Part shown: piece by piece, positions 50,247-60,160 of the stretch | Numbering within the stretch: position 1 is the first letter of the stretch | Layout of the letters: each line of letters opens with the position of its first letter | Assembly (NCBI GenBank): GCA_020850535.1 | Contig: JADZEM010000019.1 | Span: forward strand, 1-64,000 | Source of the DNA: Chloroflexota bacterium | Lineage (GTDB): Bacteria > Chloroflexota > UBA6077 > JACCZL01 | Direction of reading: 5' to 3' | DNA: 64,000 nt | The notes under the pieces: generated by a model | Databases searched by the model: none | Told to the model about the DNA's origin: nothing | What the model saw: only the letters and a program-made list of their open reading frames with translations | Made by a program: the position numbers and the translations under genes

Positions 50247-52821
50247 GCCACTGGCGGCGGGTCAGCATCGCCGCCCCATGCATCAGGTTCTCGGCCACCT
50301 GGACGATGGTTCGCTGGTCGAGACCCTCCAGGAAGCTTCCGCGCGCCCAGGTGTTGAACGCCCCCATGGCCGGGCCGCACCACACCTGGAAATCGACCTT
50401 CCGATCCTCCAGCCCCTGCTGCGCCCACTTCGACGAGAGGCCGAGATACCAGCGCAGCACCAGCGCCATCTTGTGATGCTCGTCGCGGGCGGCCCGCTCG
50501 AGCTGGCGCGGATCGACCCGGCTGAAGAACTCCTCGGTCGAGCGCCAGATCTCGTCCAGGGTCATCCTGAGCACCGTCGTTTCGAGCTGCTGGCGCTCGC
50601 GCTCGGGGATGTCGGCCAGCGTGCCGTAGCGACGGTACAGCTCCAGCAGCCGCTGGCTGCGGGCCGCGAACAGGGTGCCGCGCCGGAGCACCTGCACCTG
50701 TGAACCCATCTCGAAGGAGCCGGCGTCGGCGGCCATCGCCACATCGCTGGAGCTGGCCTCGGCCAGCATCTCGCGCACCAGCCCCGACGTACCGGCCTCG
50801 ACGCAGGCCTGATTCACCGACCCGGTCAGCACGTAGTCGGCCCCGAGCGCGAACGCCGCGGCCACGGCCTCGGGCGTGCCCAGCCCGCCGGCCGCCCCGA
50901 CGCGGATCGGGCGGTGGTAGCCGAACTGCGCCGCCACGTCGTCGCGCAGGGCGCGGATCGTCGGCAGCAGCGCGCTGAGCACCTGGCGGTCGGTGTGGCC
51001 GCCGGAGTCGCCCTCGGCGGTGATGTCGTCAGCCATCGAGATGTGGCGGGCCAGCTCGGCCTCGCGCTCGGAGATGCGGCCTTCGCGCAGCAGTTGCGCG
51101 ACCAGGGCTGGCGGCGCCGGTTCGAGGAAGCGCCGCGCCACCTCGGCCCGCGAGATCTTCGCGAACATCCGGTTCGGCACGACGATCTCGCCGTCCGGCC
51201 GTTGATGCAGGCCCGTCACGCGGTACTGCACCACCGGCGCGGTCAACGTGATGAACGCCGAGGCGTTGACGCAGTGAATGCCGTGCTGCAGGTACAGATC
51301 GACGACCTTCTGCGAGCCGAGCAGGTCGTGCACGTCGTGGAGCAGGCTGAAGCCGACCGGCGCATCGGGGCCGACCAGCTCCTTGATGCGGTGGATCGCC
51401 TGCTCGACCCGCCCCGGCTCCAGGCCGCCGGCCCCGAAGAACGCCAGCAGCCGGGCCCTGGCCGCCGCCGCCACCATCGCCTCGGACGCGATGCCGTTCG
51501 CCATCTCGCCGACGGCGTAGGCGTAGCGGACGCCGTGGGTGCGGGCGAACGCCGGGTGGCCCAGCCGCTCCGGCGGCAGGGCCGGCGCCCAGGCCAGCAG
51601 CTCATCCGTGGCATCGCTGGCGCGGCCCCCATCGGACGGCGCGTTGCCGTCGCTGACCAGGCGCAGGCCGGCGGCCCCTCGGAACACCAGGACCGGAGCC
51701 CGCACGTCGTCGAGAACCGCCTGAAGCTGCTCTGACGTCTGAGCGGAGGATGCGGGCGGCTGGGCAACAGGAGGCGTCTTGGAGACGGGCAGCGACTCGG
51801 GAAGCGCGGGCCGCGGAGGCAGAGCGGCCAGCTTCAACGTCGGCGGCGCGCCGTCCGACGGAGACGAATGCATGGACGATGGCGCGGAGGGACCAATCGC
51901 TGGGGGCGCGACCGGCTCGTCGGCCGAGCGGCGCGTGGCCGAGGCGTCCTCAGCCGCCCGCAGCACGTCGGCCAGGGCGATCCGCACCGAGAGCAGCTCG
52001 AACGTCAGGCAGATCTGTCCCTGCTCGTCGGCCACCGTCACCGACGACAGGTCGCGCGTCGGGTACTGCTCCTGCAGGCGGACGTGGCTGAACACGCGTG
52101 CCGGCAGCGGCCGGTGGACGACCAGCTTGGCGATCCGGTACGGCACCATCGTCCACCGCGGCGACGACCCCTCGGCTGGCAGCTCGGCCAGGATGCGCGG
52201 CAGCACGACGCCGTAGGTCGCCTGAAAACAGCCGTCCAGCATGGCAGGGTTGAAGGCATGCCCCGGCAGCGCCGCCTGCGCGCCCTCGCCGAGCCGCACC
52301 TCCGCTATCGTCTCGTACTGCGAGACGATCCAGGCTCGCTCGATCACCTGAAACGCCGGCCCGAGCATGATGCCGGACAGTCCGTAGACCTGGTAGACCT
52401 CGGCTCGCTCCGCGACACTCGTTGCGCGCGCTTGAATCGCGGCGATGTCGAGCGTCGCCCGCCCGGCTGGCTCGACCGGCGCAGCGATGCCGCTGGCATG
52501 CTCGACCCAGCCGCCGTCGACGCCGGCCGGATGGCTCCGCACGCGGACGGTCAGCGTGCCGTCGGGGCGGCGCTCGGCAGACGCGCAGACCTCGGCGCGC
52601 TCGTCGGGCTGCAGCGGCAGCGGCCGGAGCAGGCGAATCGACTGGAGCTGCCACGCGCCGCCGCCGTGGGCCGTCGCCGCGCCGATGGCCAGCGACACGA
52701 AGCCGGCCCCGGGGAGGATCTGCACGTCGAGAATCCGGTGATGGCGCAGCAGGACGCTCGCGCCGGACAGCTCGGAGCGGCGCTCGGAGAGGTCGGCTGG
52801 CGGCGCGACGGTGGCGGTCAT
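50182..52821 (-). CDS. polyketide dehydratase-PfaD fusion protein
   Basis: An 879-residue fusion. Residues 15-285 form a polyketide-synthase dehydratase hot-dog domain: catalytic His28 in HHRILDVQILPGAG and Asp196 in NPAMLDGCFQ. A Pro/Ser-rich linker (about 300-355) leads to a PfaD-type FMN barrel (about 365-875): RYAYAVGEMANGIASEAMV, GAGGLEPGRVEQAI, GFSLLHDVHD, GGHTDRQVLSALLPTI, VGAAGGLGTPEAVAAAFALGADYVLTGSVNQACVEA and the C-terminal YRPRRFD. PfaD proteins are the trans enoyl reductases of polyunsaturated fatty-acid and some polyketide systems. Its ATG overlaps the PKS stop by 4 bp, so the two are coupled. DH fused directly to PfaD is not an arrangement I know from the classical pfa operon. 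Confidence 0.92.
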   Translation of the reverse strand: MTATVAPPADLSERRSELSGASVLLRHHRILDVQILPGAGFVSLAIGAATAHGGGAWQLQSIRLLRPLPLQPDERAEVCASAERRPDGTLTVRVRSHPAGVDGGWVEHASGIAAPVEPAGRATLDIAAIQARATSVAERAEVYQVYGLSGIMLGPAFQVIERAWIVSQYETIAEVRLGEGAQAALPGHAFNPAMLDGCFQATYGVVLPRILAELPAEGSSPRWTMVPYRIAKLVVHRPLPARVFSHVRLQEQYPTRDLSSVTVADEQGQICLTFELLSVRIALADVLRAAEDASATRRSADEPVAPPAIGPSAPSSMHSSPSDGAPPTLKLAALPPRPALPESLPVSKTPPVAQPPASSAQTSEQLQAVLDDVRAPVLVFRGAAGLRLVSDGNAPSDGGRASDATDELLAWAPALPPERLGHPAFARTHGVRYAYAVGEMANGIASEAMVAAAARARLLAFFGAGGLEPGRVEQAIHRIKELVGPDAPVGFSLLHDVHDLLGSQKVVDLYLQHGIHCVNASAFITLTAPVVQYRVTGLHQRPDGEIVVPNRMFAKISRAEVARRFLEPAPPALVAQLLREGRISEREAELARHISMADDITAEGDSGGHTDRQVLSALLPTIRALRDDVAAQFGYHRPIRVGAAGGLGTPEAVAAAFALGADYVLTGSVNQACVEAGTSGLVREMLAEASSSDVAMAADAGSFEMGSQVQVLRRGTLFAARSQRLLELYRRYGTLADIPERERQQLETTVLRMTLDEIWRSTEEFFSRVDPRQLERAARDEHHKMALVLRWYLGLSSKWAQQGLEDRKVDFQVWCGPAMGAFNTWARGSFLEGLDQRTIVQVAENLMHGAAMLTRRQWLTGQGVPLPAATLNYRPRRFD

Positions 52822-55800
52822 CGGTCGCCCTCCGCGCCGCCGCCCGTGCTGGAGCGCACCCGCGCCAGCACCTCAGAGACGGACATCGTCCCCTCGCGCA
52901 GGCCACGCAGGGCGTCGCTCACACGGGCATGGTCGATCCGCGACTCGAACAGGATGTTCGGAAGCGGGACGTCGGAGGGCGGCGACGATGCGGCTGGCGC
53001 AGCCTCGTGCGCGCGCCCATTCGTGCGCGGCGCAGCCGGTCGGGTCGTGTACGGCGCGCCATCCACTGCTGACGGGTCACCGAGGACGGCATCGACGGCC
53101 GCCCAGCTCACGGACGCGCCGCGCACCCAGACCTCGGCCAGTGCCGCCAGGATCGCTTCGCGGTCGTCGCGACCGCGCACGAGGCTTGAGAGCATCAGCG
53201 GGCGGTCACCCATCGTCCCGATGGCCTCGACCGTCTCGCGGGTCAGGCCCGTCAGCGTGGCGGCCGGCCCAACTTCGAGGAACACGGTGATCCCAGCCGC
53301 CGCCAGGCTCCGGATGCCCTCGGAGAAGCGGACCGGTTGACGCAACTGTCGCAGCCAGTACTCGGGATCGACGATGTCGCCGGTGGCCGGCCGCCCGGTC
53401 ACGTTCGAGATCAGCGGGATGCGCGGGGCCTGCAGCCTGACGCCCGCGAAGCAGCGCTCGAACGGCGCGAGCACCGGCTCCATCAGCGCCGAGTGAAACG
53501 CGTGCGAGACGCCCAGACGGACCGACTGCACGCCGTCCTCGCGCAGGGCGGCAGCGATGGCGTCGAGCTGGGCTGCATCTCCAGACAGGACGACGCTCGA
53601 CGGGCTGTTGAGGGCCGCCACCGAAACCCGCGAACCGATCCGCACGTGCCGGCGAGCCGTCGCCTCGTCGGCACGTACGGCCAGCATACCGCCGCCCGCC
53701 GGCAGCTCCTGCATCAGTCGGGCGCGCTGCGCGATCAGCGGCAGGCCGTCCTCCAGGGAGAAGACGCCGGCCACGCAGGCCGCCGCGTACTCGCCCACGC
53801 TGTGCCCGATGACGGCATCTGGCTCGATGCCCCAGGCTCGCCAGAGCTGCGCGAGGGCGTAGTCCAGCGCGAAGGTGAGCGGCTGGGTGTAGACGGTCTG
53901 CTCCAGGGGCCGCGGGCGGCCATCGGCCGGGAAGAGCAGCTCCAGCAGCGGCCGGTCGAGATGCGGGCCTAGGATCGCGTCGCAGCGGTCGAGCGTCTGA
54001 CGGAAGATCGGCTCGGTCTGGTAGAGCCGCTCGGCCATGCGCTGGTACTGCGCGCCCTGGCCCGTGAACGTGAAGGCGATCTTCGGGCGGTTCATGCCAG
54101 AAACCACGCCCACCGTCTGAACCGGGGCTGCCAGTTTCTGGGCCAGATCCTCGCGGCTCCGGGCGACGATGGCGGCACGGTGCGGCTGGTCGGAGCGACC
54201 GAGCGCGCGGCCCATCTGATCGAGCGACCGGCCGTCAGGCGTCTGGACGGCGGCACGGAGATCCGCCAGCCGCTGCCCGAGCGCCGCCTCGCTCTCGGCG
54301 GACAGCGTCAGGAGGACCGGCACCTCGGCCGGCACGGCCTGCGGGGCTGGAGCCTCGAAGATCGGCGGCGCGGCGGCGTGCCCGTTCGCGGATGCGGATG
54401 GAGCGGCCGGCGGCGTCGCCATGCTCGTTCCGATTGCTGCCGGTGCGTCAAGGGCCGGGGCGGCCGGGGTTGCCGCGGCAAGCACTGTCGGCGCAGCGCC
54501 CGGCGCTGGCCCCTTCCCGAGCGCGTGCCGCAGCACCTGCACGTCGCCGGGGTGCCGGTCGCACAGGAAGGCGGCCAGGTCGGTGATCGTCGGGTAGTCG
54601 AGCAGCATGGTCGGCGACAGGGCCACCGGCAGCTGCGACCCGGCGTCGAGCGCGACCTCGCCGGCGATGATCGAGTCGATGCCGAGATCGAGGAACGGCG
54701 TCTCAGGGTCGATGTCTGAGGTGGCGACGCCCAGGCGTGGCCCGAGCAGCCCGAGCAGCCAGTCCTCAGCGAACTCGCGCAGGTCGGCGTCGGCTGCCCC
54801 GGCCTCTTCTGGCACGGCAGCGGCGACCGGCGCGGGTGGCGCGCCCACCGGAGCGACCGGGACAAACGTGGCAGGCGGCACGTCAGGGACGGACGTGGAA
54901 GCCGGAGGCGGTGGTCCTGTCACCTCAGGTGCTGGCGCCGGCGCAGCGTGCGAGGTTGGCGGCGCGGCCATCTGCCGCTCAGGCGTCCCAGTCTGGGACG
55001 ACGACACCGTCGTCGGGCGGCCGGTGCTCTCGCGCGGCACACCCGTCGCCGGCAGTCCGCGCTGCATCGCCTTCTGCTCGAACTGCCCGATCACCACCTG
55101 TGGCAATCCGAGCGCCAGCGCGCGTTCCAGCGCGTGGACACCCACCGTTGACGGGATCGGCACGATCCCACGCGTGCGGGCCGCGTCCTGAATGAAATCG
55201 CTGGTACCCATCCCGCCGCTCTCCCAGAGCGACCAGTTGAGCGTCACGTACGGTCGGCCCTGGGTCCGGCGGCTCCAAGCCAGCCCGTCCAGGAAGGCGT
55301 TGGCCGTCGAGTAGTCGCTCTGGGCGATGTTCCCGGCGATGGCCGCCACCGAGGAGAACAGCGCCAGGAAGTCGAGCGGCTGGCCCTCAAGCGCCCGCTC
55401 CAGGCAGAGCGTCCCCTGGATCTTCGGGCGCAAGACCTCGCGGAAGGTCGCCAGATCCTTGCTGCGGATCAGGCTGTCGCGCACCACTCCGGCCGCGTGG
55501 AAGACGCCGTGCAGCGCGCCGAACCGCTCCAGAATCTGGCGCAGGGCGCGGCGCGTCTGCCACGTCTCGGACACGTCCACGTCGAGTATCAGGATCTCGC
55601 CGCCCGCCGCCTCGATGCCTTGGATGTCCCGGATCGCCCGGGCCATCGGGTCGTCGATGGACGCGCCGCTCAGGTAGGCGTCCCAGCGGTCACGGCGCGG
55701 CGGCACGGTGCGCCCTGACAGCACGAGTCTGGCGCGGTAACGCTCGGCCAGCGACCGCGCGAGCAGCCGCCCGATGCCGCCCAGTCCGCCCGTGATCCAG

Positions 55801-58800
55801 TAGACGCCGCCCTCGCGCAGGCGGATGCCGTCGGCAGCGGGCGCGGGATCGAGCGCCGCCAGCTCCGGCGCGAGGCGCGTCCCATCGCGGTAGGCGACCG
55901 AGCGGTCCTGGCCGCCACCCGCCACCTCGCCGAGCACGGCCGCCGCGACCTGGGCTGGCGGCTCGTCGGACGAGAGGTCGATATGGACCGTCCGAAGCTG
56001 CGCGTACTCCTGGCTGATGGAGCGCATCAGGCCGAACAGCGCGGCATGCTCGGGGCGGACGACGCCAGCAGCGGCCGGCTGGCCGTCGGTCGAGCCGACG
56101 AACAGCGCCGGCGGCCCGCCGAGCCGTCGCCGGCTGATCGCCCGGATCAGCGCGAATACGCTGTACGGTCCGCGCGCAAGTCGGGACTCGACGGCGTCCG
56201 CCTCGCCCAGGATGTCCCGACGCGGCTCGCAGGCCCAGAGGTGGACGAAGGTCGGCTTGAGGCCGCGCTCCTGCAACGTGACGACCAGCCCGTCGTGGTC
56301 GCCCGGCGCGAACGGGTTGAGCTGGAAGCGGTCCGCGCCATCCTCCGCGAACTCGGGGCCGGGCGTCACCCGAACGACGCTGCCGCCGGCAGCCGCGAGT
56401 GCCTGCGCCACCGCTTCCGAGGCCGCATCCTCGACGAACACGACGTAGCAGCCTGCCGGAACCACGCCGCCAGCCGGCAGCGGGCTGGGTCGCCAGCGGA
56501 TCTCGTGGAGGACGCCATCCGGCAGGGGCGGGAGGCTCGGCGACTGAGCCGCCGCGCCGTTCGTGCCGTTCCCCAGAGCCACGAAGTCGCCGGTCAGCGC
56601 CACGTTGCTGAAACGGCTCAGGACGCGGCCCTCGGCGTCGGTGAGCACCAGATCGACCTGCCCGGTCTGCGCCGAGCCGTTGCGGTGCTCGATTCGCACG
56701 GCGTGCGGGCGCGTCGCGGCTGGTGGCTCGACGGTTGCCGTCTCGCCTGGCAGCGAGGAGCCAGCGTGCGCCTTCCCGAGCGCAGCCTGCTGAAGCAGCT
56801 CCGGGTTCGTCGCTGGCGGGAGAATGCGCTGCCGCTCGAACGGGTAGGTCGGCAGGGGAACGCGGCCGGCCGGAGTGCCATCGTGCCACGCCTGCCAGTC
56901 CAGCTCCAGCCCGGCCTGGAACGCCCCGGCCGCGATCTGGGCCAGGTGACGTAGCGTGGCCTGCCCCGGCTCGACGGGGATGACGACATAGTCATCTTCC
57001 GTGAGGCTGCCGGCTGGCTGGATCGGGACCGTCCCCGCGCCATCCGCGACGACGCTGCGCGCGCCGGCCTGGGCCTGCCGCAGGCCGGCCTCGAACGTGC
57101 AGGCCCCGGCCACAATCGCCGCCGCGATGCCATCCGTGCCAGCGCCGGTCACCGCCTGCGGCTCCAGTCCCCAGCGCATCCAGAGCCGCGCCAGCGCCAC
57201 CTGGAACGTCAGCAGCGTCGCGCCCGGCGTCAGCGCCCCCACAAGCGTCTGCGCCTCGTCAAACAGGGCGCTCGCCTGCGGGTACTCGCTGGCCAGCAGC
57301 AGGGCCGCCGTCCGCACGGTCTGCGGATCGGCCGCGCCGCCGCCAAAGGCGAAAGCCGGCTGCCGCACCTTGCGCCGACGGCGGCCATCGGAAGCCGCTC
57401 CCAGGGATGCGATCAGGTCGGGCGCGCGCCGGAGATCGCGGCGCAGGCCGGCAATCGAGTCGGCAACCAACCCGAGGCGGCGGTCGAAGTGCTCGCGCCC
57501 GACGTTCAGCGTGAACGCCACGTCGGCCAGCGCGAGGGCGGGGTTGCCCTCCAGATGCTCATCGAGGCGGCGGGCCATCGCGGCCAGCGCCGTGTCAGAC
57601 GTGGCAGCCAGCGTGACGACCTCAACATCGCGGGGCTGCCCGCGCACCGGCGAGGCGACCGCCGCCGGCGGCTCCTCGACGACCATATGGGCATTGACAC
57701 CGCCAAACGAGAACGCGCTGACGGTCGCGCGGCGCGGCCCGTCCGAGTGCCAGGGCTGGAGACGGTCCACCAGGTAGAACGGCGTCTCCGCGAAATGGAT
57801 GTGCGGGTTGACCTCGTTGAAGTGGAGCGTCGGCGGGAGCTGCCGATGCCGCATCGACAGCAAGACCTTGCAGAGTCCGGCGACGCCCGCCACCGGCTCC
57901 AGGTGCCCGATGCTGGTCTTCACCGAGCCGATGCCGCAGAACTGCTTGCGGTCCGTGAACTGCCCGAACGCCTGCGTCAGCGCCGACACCTCGATCGGGT
58001 CGCCGAGCGGGGTACCGGTGCCGTGCGCTTCGACGTAGGAGATGGTGCTCGGGTCGATCTCGAAGCGTTCGTAGACTTCCTGGCACAGCTCGCGCTGCGC
58101 GCGGGGGCTGGGCGCGGTGATGCCGTTGGTGCGGCCGTCCTGGTTGACGGCGATGCCGCGAATCACGCCGTGGACCGTGTCACGGTCACGCAGGGCGGCG
58201 TGCAGCGGCTTCAGGAGGACGGCTGCGACGCCCTCCCCCGGCACGTAGCCGTTGGCGCCGGCGTCGAACGTCTTGCAGTGGCCGTCGGCGGCCAGCATGC
58301 CGGCCTTCGAGAAGTAGACCCACTTGCCGTGGTGGAGCGTCAGCGCCACGGCGCCGGCCAGCGCGTAGTCGGTCTCGCCGCGCGCCAGGCTCTCGCAGGC
58401 GAGCTGAATCGCCACCAGCGACGACGAACAGGCCGTGTCCAGCGCCAGGCTCGGGCCGCGCAGGTTCAGGTAGTACGAGATGCGATTCGGGATGATCGAC
58501 GGACTGTTGCCGGTCCCGACGTAGGAGGCCATCTCGCACTGACGGGTGATCATCGAGTGCAGGAACTCGCCGGAGCTGACGCCGACATAGACGCCGGTGC
58601 GGCTGCCACGCAGGCTCGCGCCGCCGTACCCGGCCCCCTCGATGGTCTCCCAGGCGATCTCCATGAACAGCCGCTGCTGCGGGTCGATGAACGCGGCCTC
58701 GCGCGGCGACAGGTGGAAGAACAGCGGCGAGAAGCTGTAGACGTCGTCCAGGAAGCCGCCCTTGCGGAGGTACGACTTGCCCGGCGCGCGCGGGTCGGGG

Positions 58801-59423
58801 TCGTAGATAGCATCGATGTCCCAGCGATCCTTCGGCACGTCCGTGATTGCATCGACGCCGTCGCGCATGTTGGCCCAGTAGCGGTCGAGGTCGGATGCGC
58901 CCGGGAACCGCCCGGCCATGCCGATGATGGCGATGTCGATGGTCTTGCTCGGGCGCTGGCCCGGCGCGCCGGCCTGCACCGGCTGGGCCGCTGGCGCGTG
59001 GCCGTCGTGGCCGTTCGAAGCGGTGGCAGGCAGCGTCGGCTCGTTCGGAAGCTCCGGCAGGCTGGGCAGGCTCGCCGGAGACGCGGCCCGCTCCCGCTGG
59101 GCAGCCTGAACGAGGTGGCCGATCTGCTCGGGATACGCCCCCAGCAGATGGTCCGACAGCGCCGTGAGCGTCGGATGGTCGAAGAAGACCTCGGGCGCGA
59201 ACTGTTCGTGCAGCGCCGTCGCCAAGACTTCGAGCAACGCCATCGCCTGAACCGAGTCCACGCCGAGATCGAGAAAGTTCTCGTGCGGATCGAGGTCGTC
59301 CGGCGCGACGCCGAGCAGCCGGGCCAGGTGCTCGCGCATCCAGGCAACCACATCTGATTGGGACACGCGGGCGCTCATGGGCCGGGCGCGGTGGACGCTG
59401 GCGTCACCGTTCTGCGATGGCAT
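52818..59423 (-). CDS. type I polyketide synthase, ACP-KS-AT(inactive)-KR-ACP-AT
   Basis: A 2201-residue modular synthase. ACP1 lies at about 25-100 with its phosphopantetheine Ser in LGVDSVQ (57). KS spans about 163-590 with Cys332 (DTACSSSL), His467 (EAHGTG) and His507 (SIGHLEP). A decayed AT occupies about 680-865: its GHSxGE position reads GAGTDG, yet the LPTYPFERQR linker remains. A short DH-like stub follows (about 905-945). KR is at about 970-1450, with TGGLGGIG, the SSVAA Ser and YSTAN. ACP2 is at about 1550-1630 (Ser1584 in LGIDSII). The C-terminal AT, about 1700-2110, has GHSVGEY (Ser1875) and AFHS, which suggests malonyl use. The start is ATG 59423 with GGGGAG 8 bases upstream. With the coupled DH-PfaD protein it forms a complete reducing set. 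Confidence 0.95.
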   Translation of the reverse strand: MPSQNGDASVHRARPMSARVSQSDVVAWMREHLARLLGVAPDDLDPHENFLDLGVDSVQAMALLEVLATALHEQFAPEVFFDHPTLTALSDHLLGAYPEQIGHLVQAAQRERAASPASLPSLPELPNEPTLPATASNGHDGHAPAAQPVQAGAPGQRPSKTIDIAIIGMAGRFPGASDLDRYWANMRDGVDAITDVPKDRWDIDAIYDPDPRAPGKSYLRKGGFLDDVYSFSPLFFHLSPREAAFIDPQQRLFMEIAWETIEGAGYGGASLRGSRTGVYVGVSSGEFLHSMITRQCEMASYVGTGNSPSIIPNRISYYLNLRGPSLALDTACSSSLVAIQLACESLARGETDYALAGAVALTLHHGKWVYFSKAGMLAADGHCKTFDAGANGYVPGEGVAAVLLKPLHAALRDRDTVHGVIRGIAVNQDGRTNGITAPSPRAQRELCQEVYERFEIDPSTISYVEAHGTGTPLGDPIEVSALTQAFGQFTDRKQFCGIGSVKTSIGHLEPVAGVAGLCKVLLSMRHRQLPPTLHFNEVNPHIHFAETPFYLVDRLQPWHSDGPRRATVSAFSFGGVNAHMVVEEPPAAVASPVRGQPRDVEVVTLAATSDTALAAMARRLDEHLEGNPALALADVAFTLNVGREHFDRRLGLVADSIAGLRRDLRRAPDLIASLGAASDGRRRRKVRQPAFAFGGGAADPQTVRTAALLLASEYPQASALFDEAQTLVGALTPGATLLTFQVALARLWMRWGLEPQAVTGAGTDGIAAAIVAGACTFEAGLRQAQAGARSVVADGAGTVPIQPAGSLTEDDYVVIPVEPGQATLRHLAQIAAGAFQAGLELDWQAWHDGTPAGRVPLPTYPFERQRILPPATNPELLQQAALGKAHAGSSLPGETATVEPPAATRPHAVRIEHRNGSAQTGQVDLVLTDAEGRVLSRFSNVALTGDFVALGNGTNGAAAQSPSLPPLPDGVLHEIRWRPSPLPAGGVVPAGCYVVFVEDAASEAVAQALAAAGGSVVRVTPGPEFAEDGADRFQLNPFAPGDHDGLVVTLQERGLKPTFVHLWACEPRRDILGEADAVESRLARGPYSVFALIRAISRRRLGGPPALFVGSTDGQPAAAGVVRPEHAALFGLMRSISQEYAQLRTVHIDLSSDEPPAQVAAAVLGEVAGGGQDRSVAYRDGTRLAPELAALDPAPAADGIRLREGGVYWITGGLGGIGRLLARSLAERYRARLVLSGRTVPPRRDRWDAYLSGASIDDPMARAIRDIQGIEAAGGEILILDVDVSETWQTRRALRQILERFGALHGVFHAAGVVRDSLIRSKDLATFREVLRPKIQGTLCLERALEGQPLDFLALFSSVAAIAGNIAQSDYSTANAFLDGLAWSRRTQGRPYVTLNWSLWESGGMGTSDFIQDAARTRGIVPIPSTVGVHALERALALGLPQVVIGQFEQKAMQRGLPATGVPRESTGRPTTVSSSQTGTPERQMAAPPTSHAAPAPAPEVTGPPPPASTSVPDVPPATFVPVAPVGAPPAPVAAAVPEEAGAADADLREFAEDWLLGLLGPRLGVATSDIDPETPFLDLGIDSIIAGEVALDAGSQLPVALSPTMLLDYPTITDLAAFLCDRHPGDVQVLRHALGKGPAPGAAPTVLAAATPAAPALDAPAAIGTSMATPPAAPSASANGHAAAPPIFEAPAPQAVPAEVPVLLTLSAESEAALGQRLADLRAAVQTPDGRSLDQMGRALGRSDQPHRAAIVARSREDLAQKLAAPVQTVGVVSGMNRPKIAFTFTGQGAQYQRMAERLYQTEPIFRQTLDRCDAILGPHLDRPLLELLFPADGRPRPLEQTVYTQPLTFALDYALAQLWRAWGIEPDAVIGHSVGEYAAACVAGVFSLEDGLPLIAQRARLMQELPAGGGMLAVRADEATARRHVRIGSRVSVAALNSPSSVVLSGDAAQLDAIAAALREDGVQSVRLGVSHAFHSALMEPVLAPFERCFAGVRLQAPRIPLISNVTGRPATGDIVDPEYWLRQLRQPVRFSEGIRSLAAAGITVFLEVGPAATLTGLTRETVEAIGTMGDRPLMLSSLVRGRDDREAILAALAEVWVRGASVSWAAVDAVLGDPSAVDGAPYTTRPAAPRTNGRAHEAAPAASSPPSDVPLPNILFESRIDHARVSDALRGLREGTMSVSEVLARVRSSTGGGAEGDR

Positions 59424-59519
59424 CACTGATCTCCCCGAGCGGTCAGCAGGCGAGGCAACACGAGTACGATATCGGCGTGGCGACCGATCTCGCGTGCGTA
59501 TCAGCCCGTAGTCGCGGCG

Positions 59520-59900
59520 CTAGCGAGCAGCGGGATTCGCGGATGATGACAGGGTGGCGACAACGGCGTTGTCGCCGGGGTCAGCCTCGATGGCCGCGCG
59601 ATCGACAGGGTAGACCCCACGTTCGCACCGCGCGAAAACCTCGTCGAGCCGCCTGCGAATCTCGTCTGGTGGCGCCATCTTGGTCGCGAGCATCAGCAGC
59701 ACATTGCGGTAGATGAACCGCATCTGTTCGAGCGTGGGTACGCCCTGCTGATCCTGTTTGATGACGGCACGAAGCTCTTCGCATGCCCGCCAGGCTGGCA
59801 GGACCACGTCGTCGTATGCCGCCGAGGATGGGTTCGCGTTCCGGGTCGTGATGACCGTGCGGGTTAGCTCGTTGAGCAGCTCCGGGACGTACTCCGTCAT
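59520..59900 (-). CDS. small hypothetical protein upstream of the PKS
   Basis: I do not recognise this 126-residue protein. It is predicted mostly helical (YVPELLNELTRTVITTRNANPSSAAYDDVVLPAWRACEELRAVIKQDQQG and then TLEQMRFIYRNVLLMLATKMAPPDEIRRRLDEVFARCE), with no signal peptide or membrane helix. It is co-directional with the PKS and 96 bp before it, so it may be the first gene of that transcript. The composition is protein-like and differs from the antisense frames around it. A role as a chaperone, a docking protein or a regulator of the synthase is only a guess. Confidence 0.65.
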   Translation of the reverse strand: MTEYVPELLNELTRTVITTRNANPSSAAYDDVVLPAWRACEELRAVIKQDQQGVPTLEQMRFIYRNVLLMLATKMAPPDEIRRRLDEVFARCERGVYPVDRAAIEADPGDNAVVATLSSSANPAAR

Positions 59901-60071
59901 GGCTCGTTGCGCCCCCTGCGCGACGCCGTCAATCCGGCGGAGAAATCCTCAAGATACTCCGTAGGCCTCTGCGTTGCGTCTCGCGAGCTTCGCTCAGGGA
60001 TCCTGCCGCAATGGTGGCGACGTCTCGGAGCCGCAGGGCCATTGTAGCAGCGGTCCACACGAATCTCATCC

Positions 60072-60096
60072 GTTGTCGGCGTGTTCAGTTGACAAC
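60072..60096 (+). promoter_or_regulatory. candidate operator upstream of the O-methyltransferase gene
   Basis: GTTGTC and GACAAC form an inverted repeat 25 bp long overall, and the right half is itself the palindrome GTTGACAAC. TATCAT at 60107-60112 is a possible -10 box. The site lies in the divergent gap between the PKS-side genes and the methyltransferase. Confidence 0.3.
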
Positions 60097-60160
60097 AGGC
60101 CGGCGCTATCATGGCCTTCCGCGTCAGGCTGCAACACGGCCTGAGGAAGGACGGTCGCCA

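Noticed and set aside
57489-59357. 622-codon plus-strand frame opposite the PKS
   Set aside because: It mirrors the KS coding region and has no protein character; the KS on the minus strand is unmistakable.
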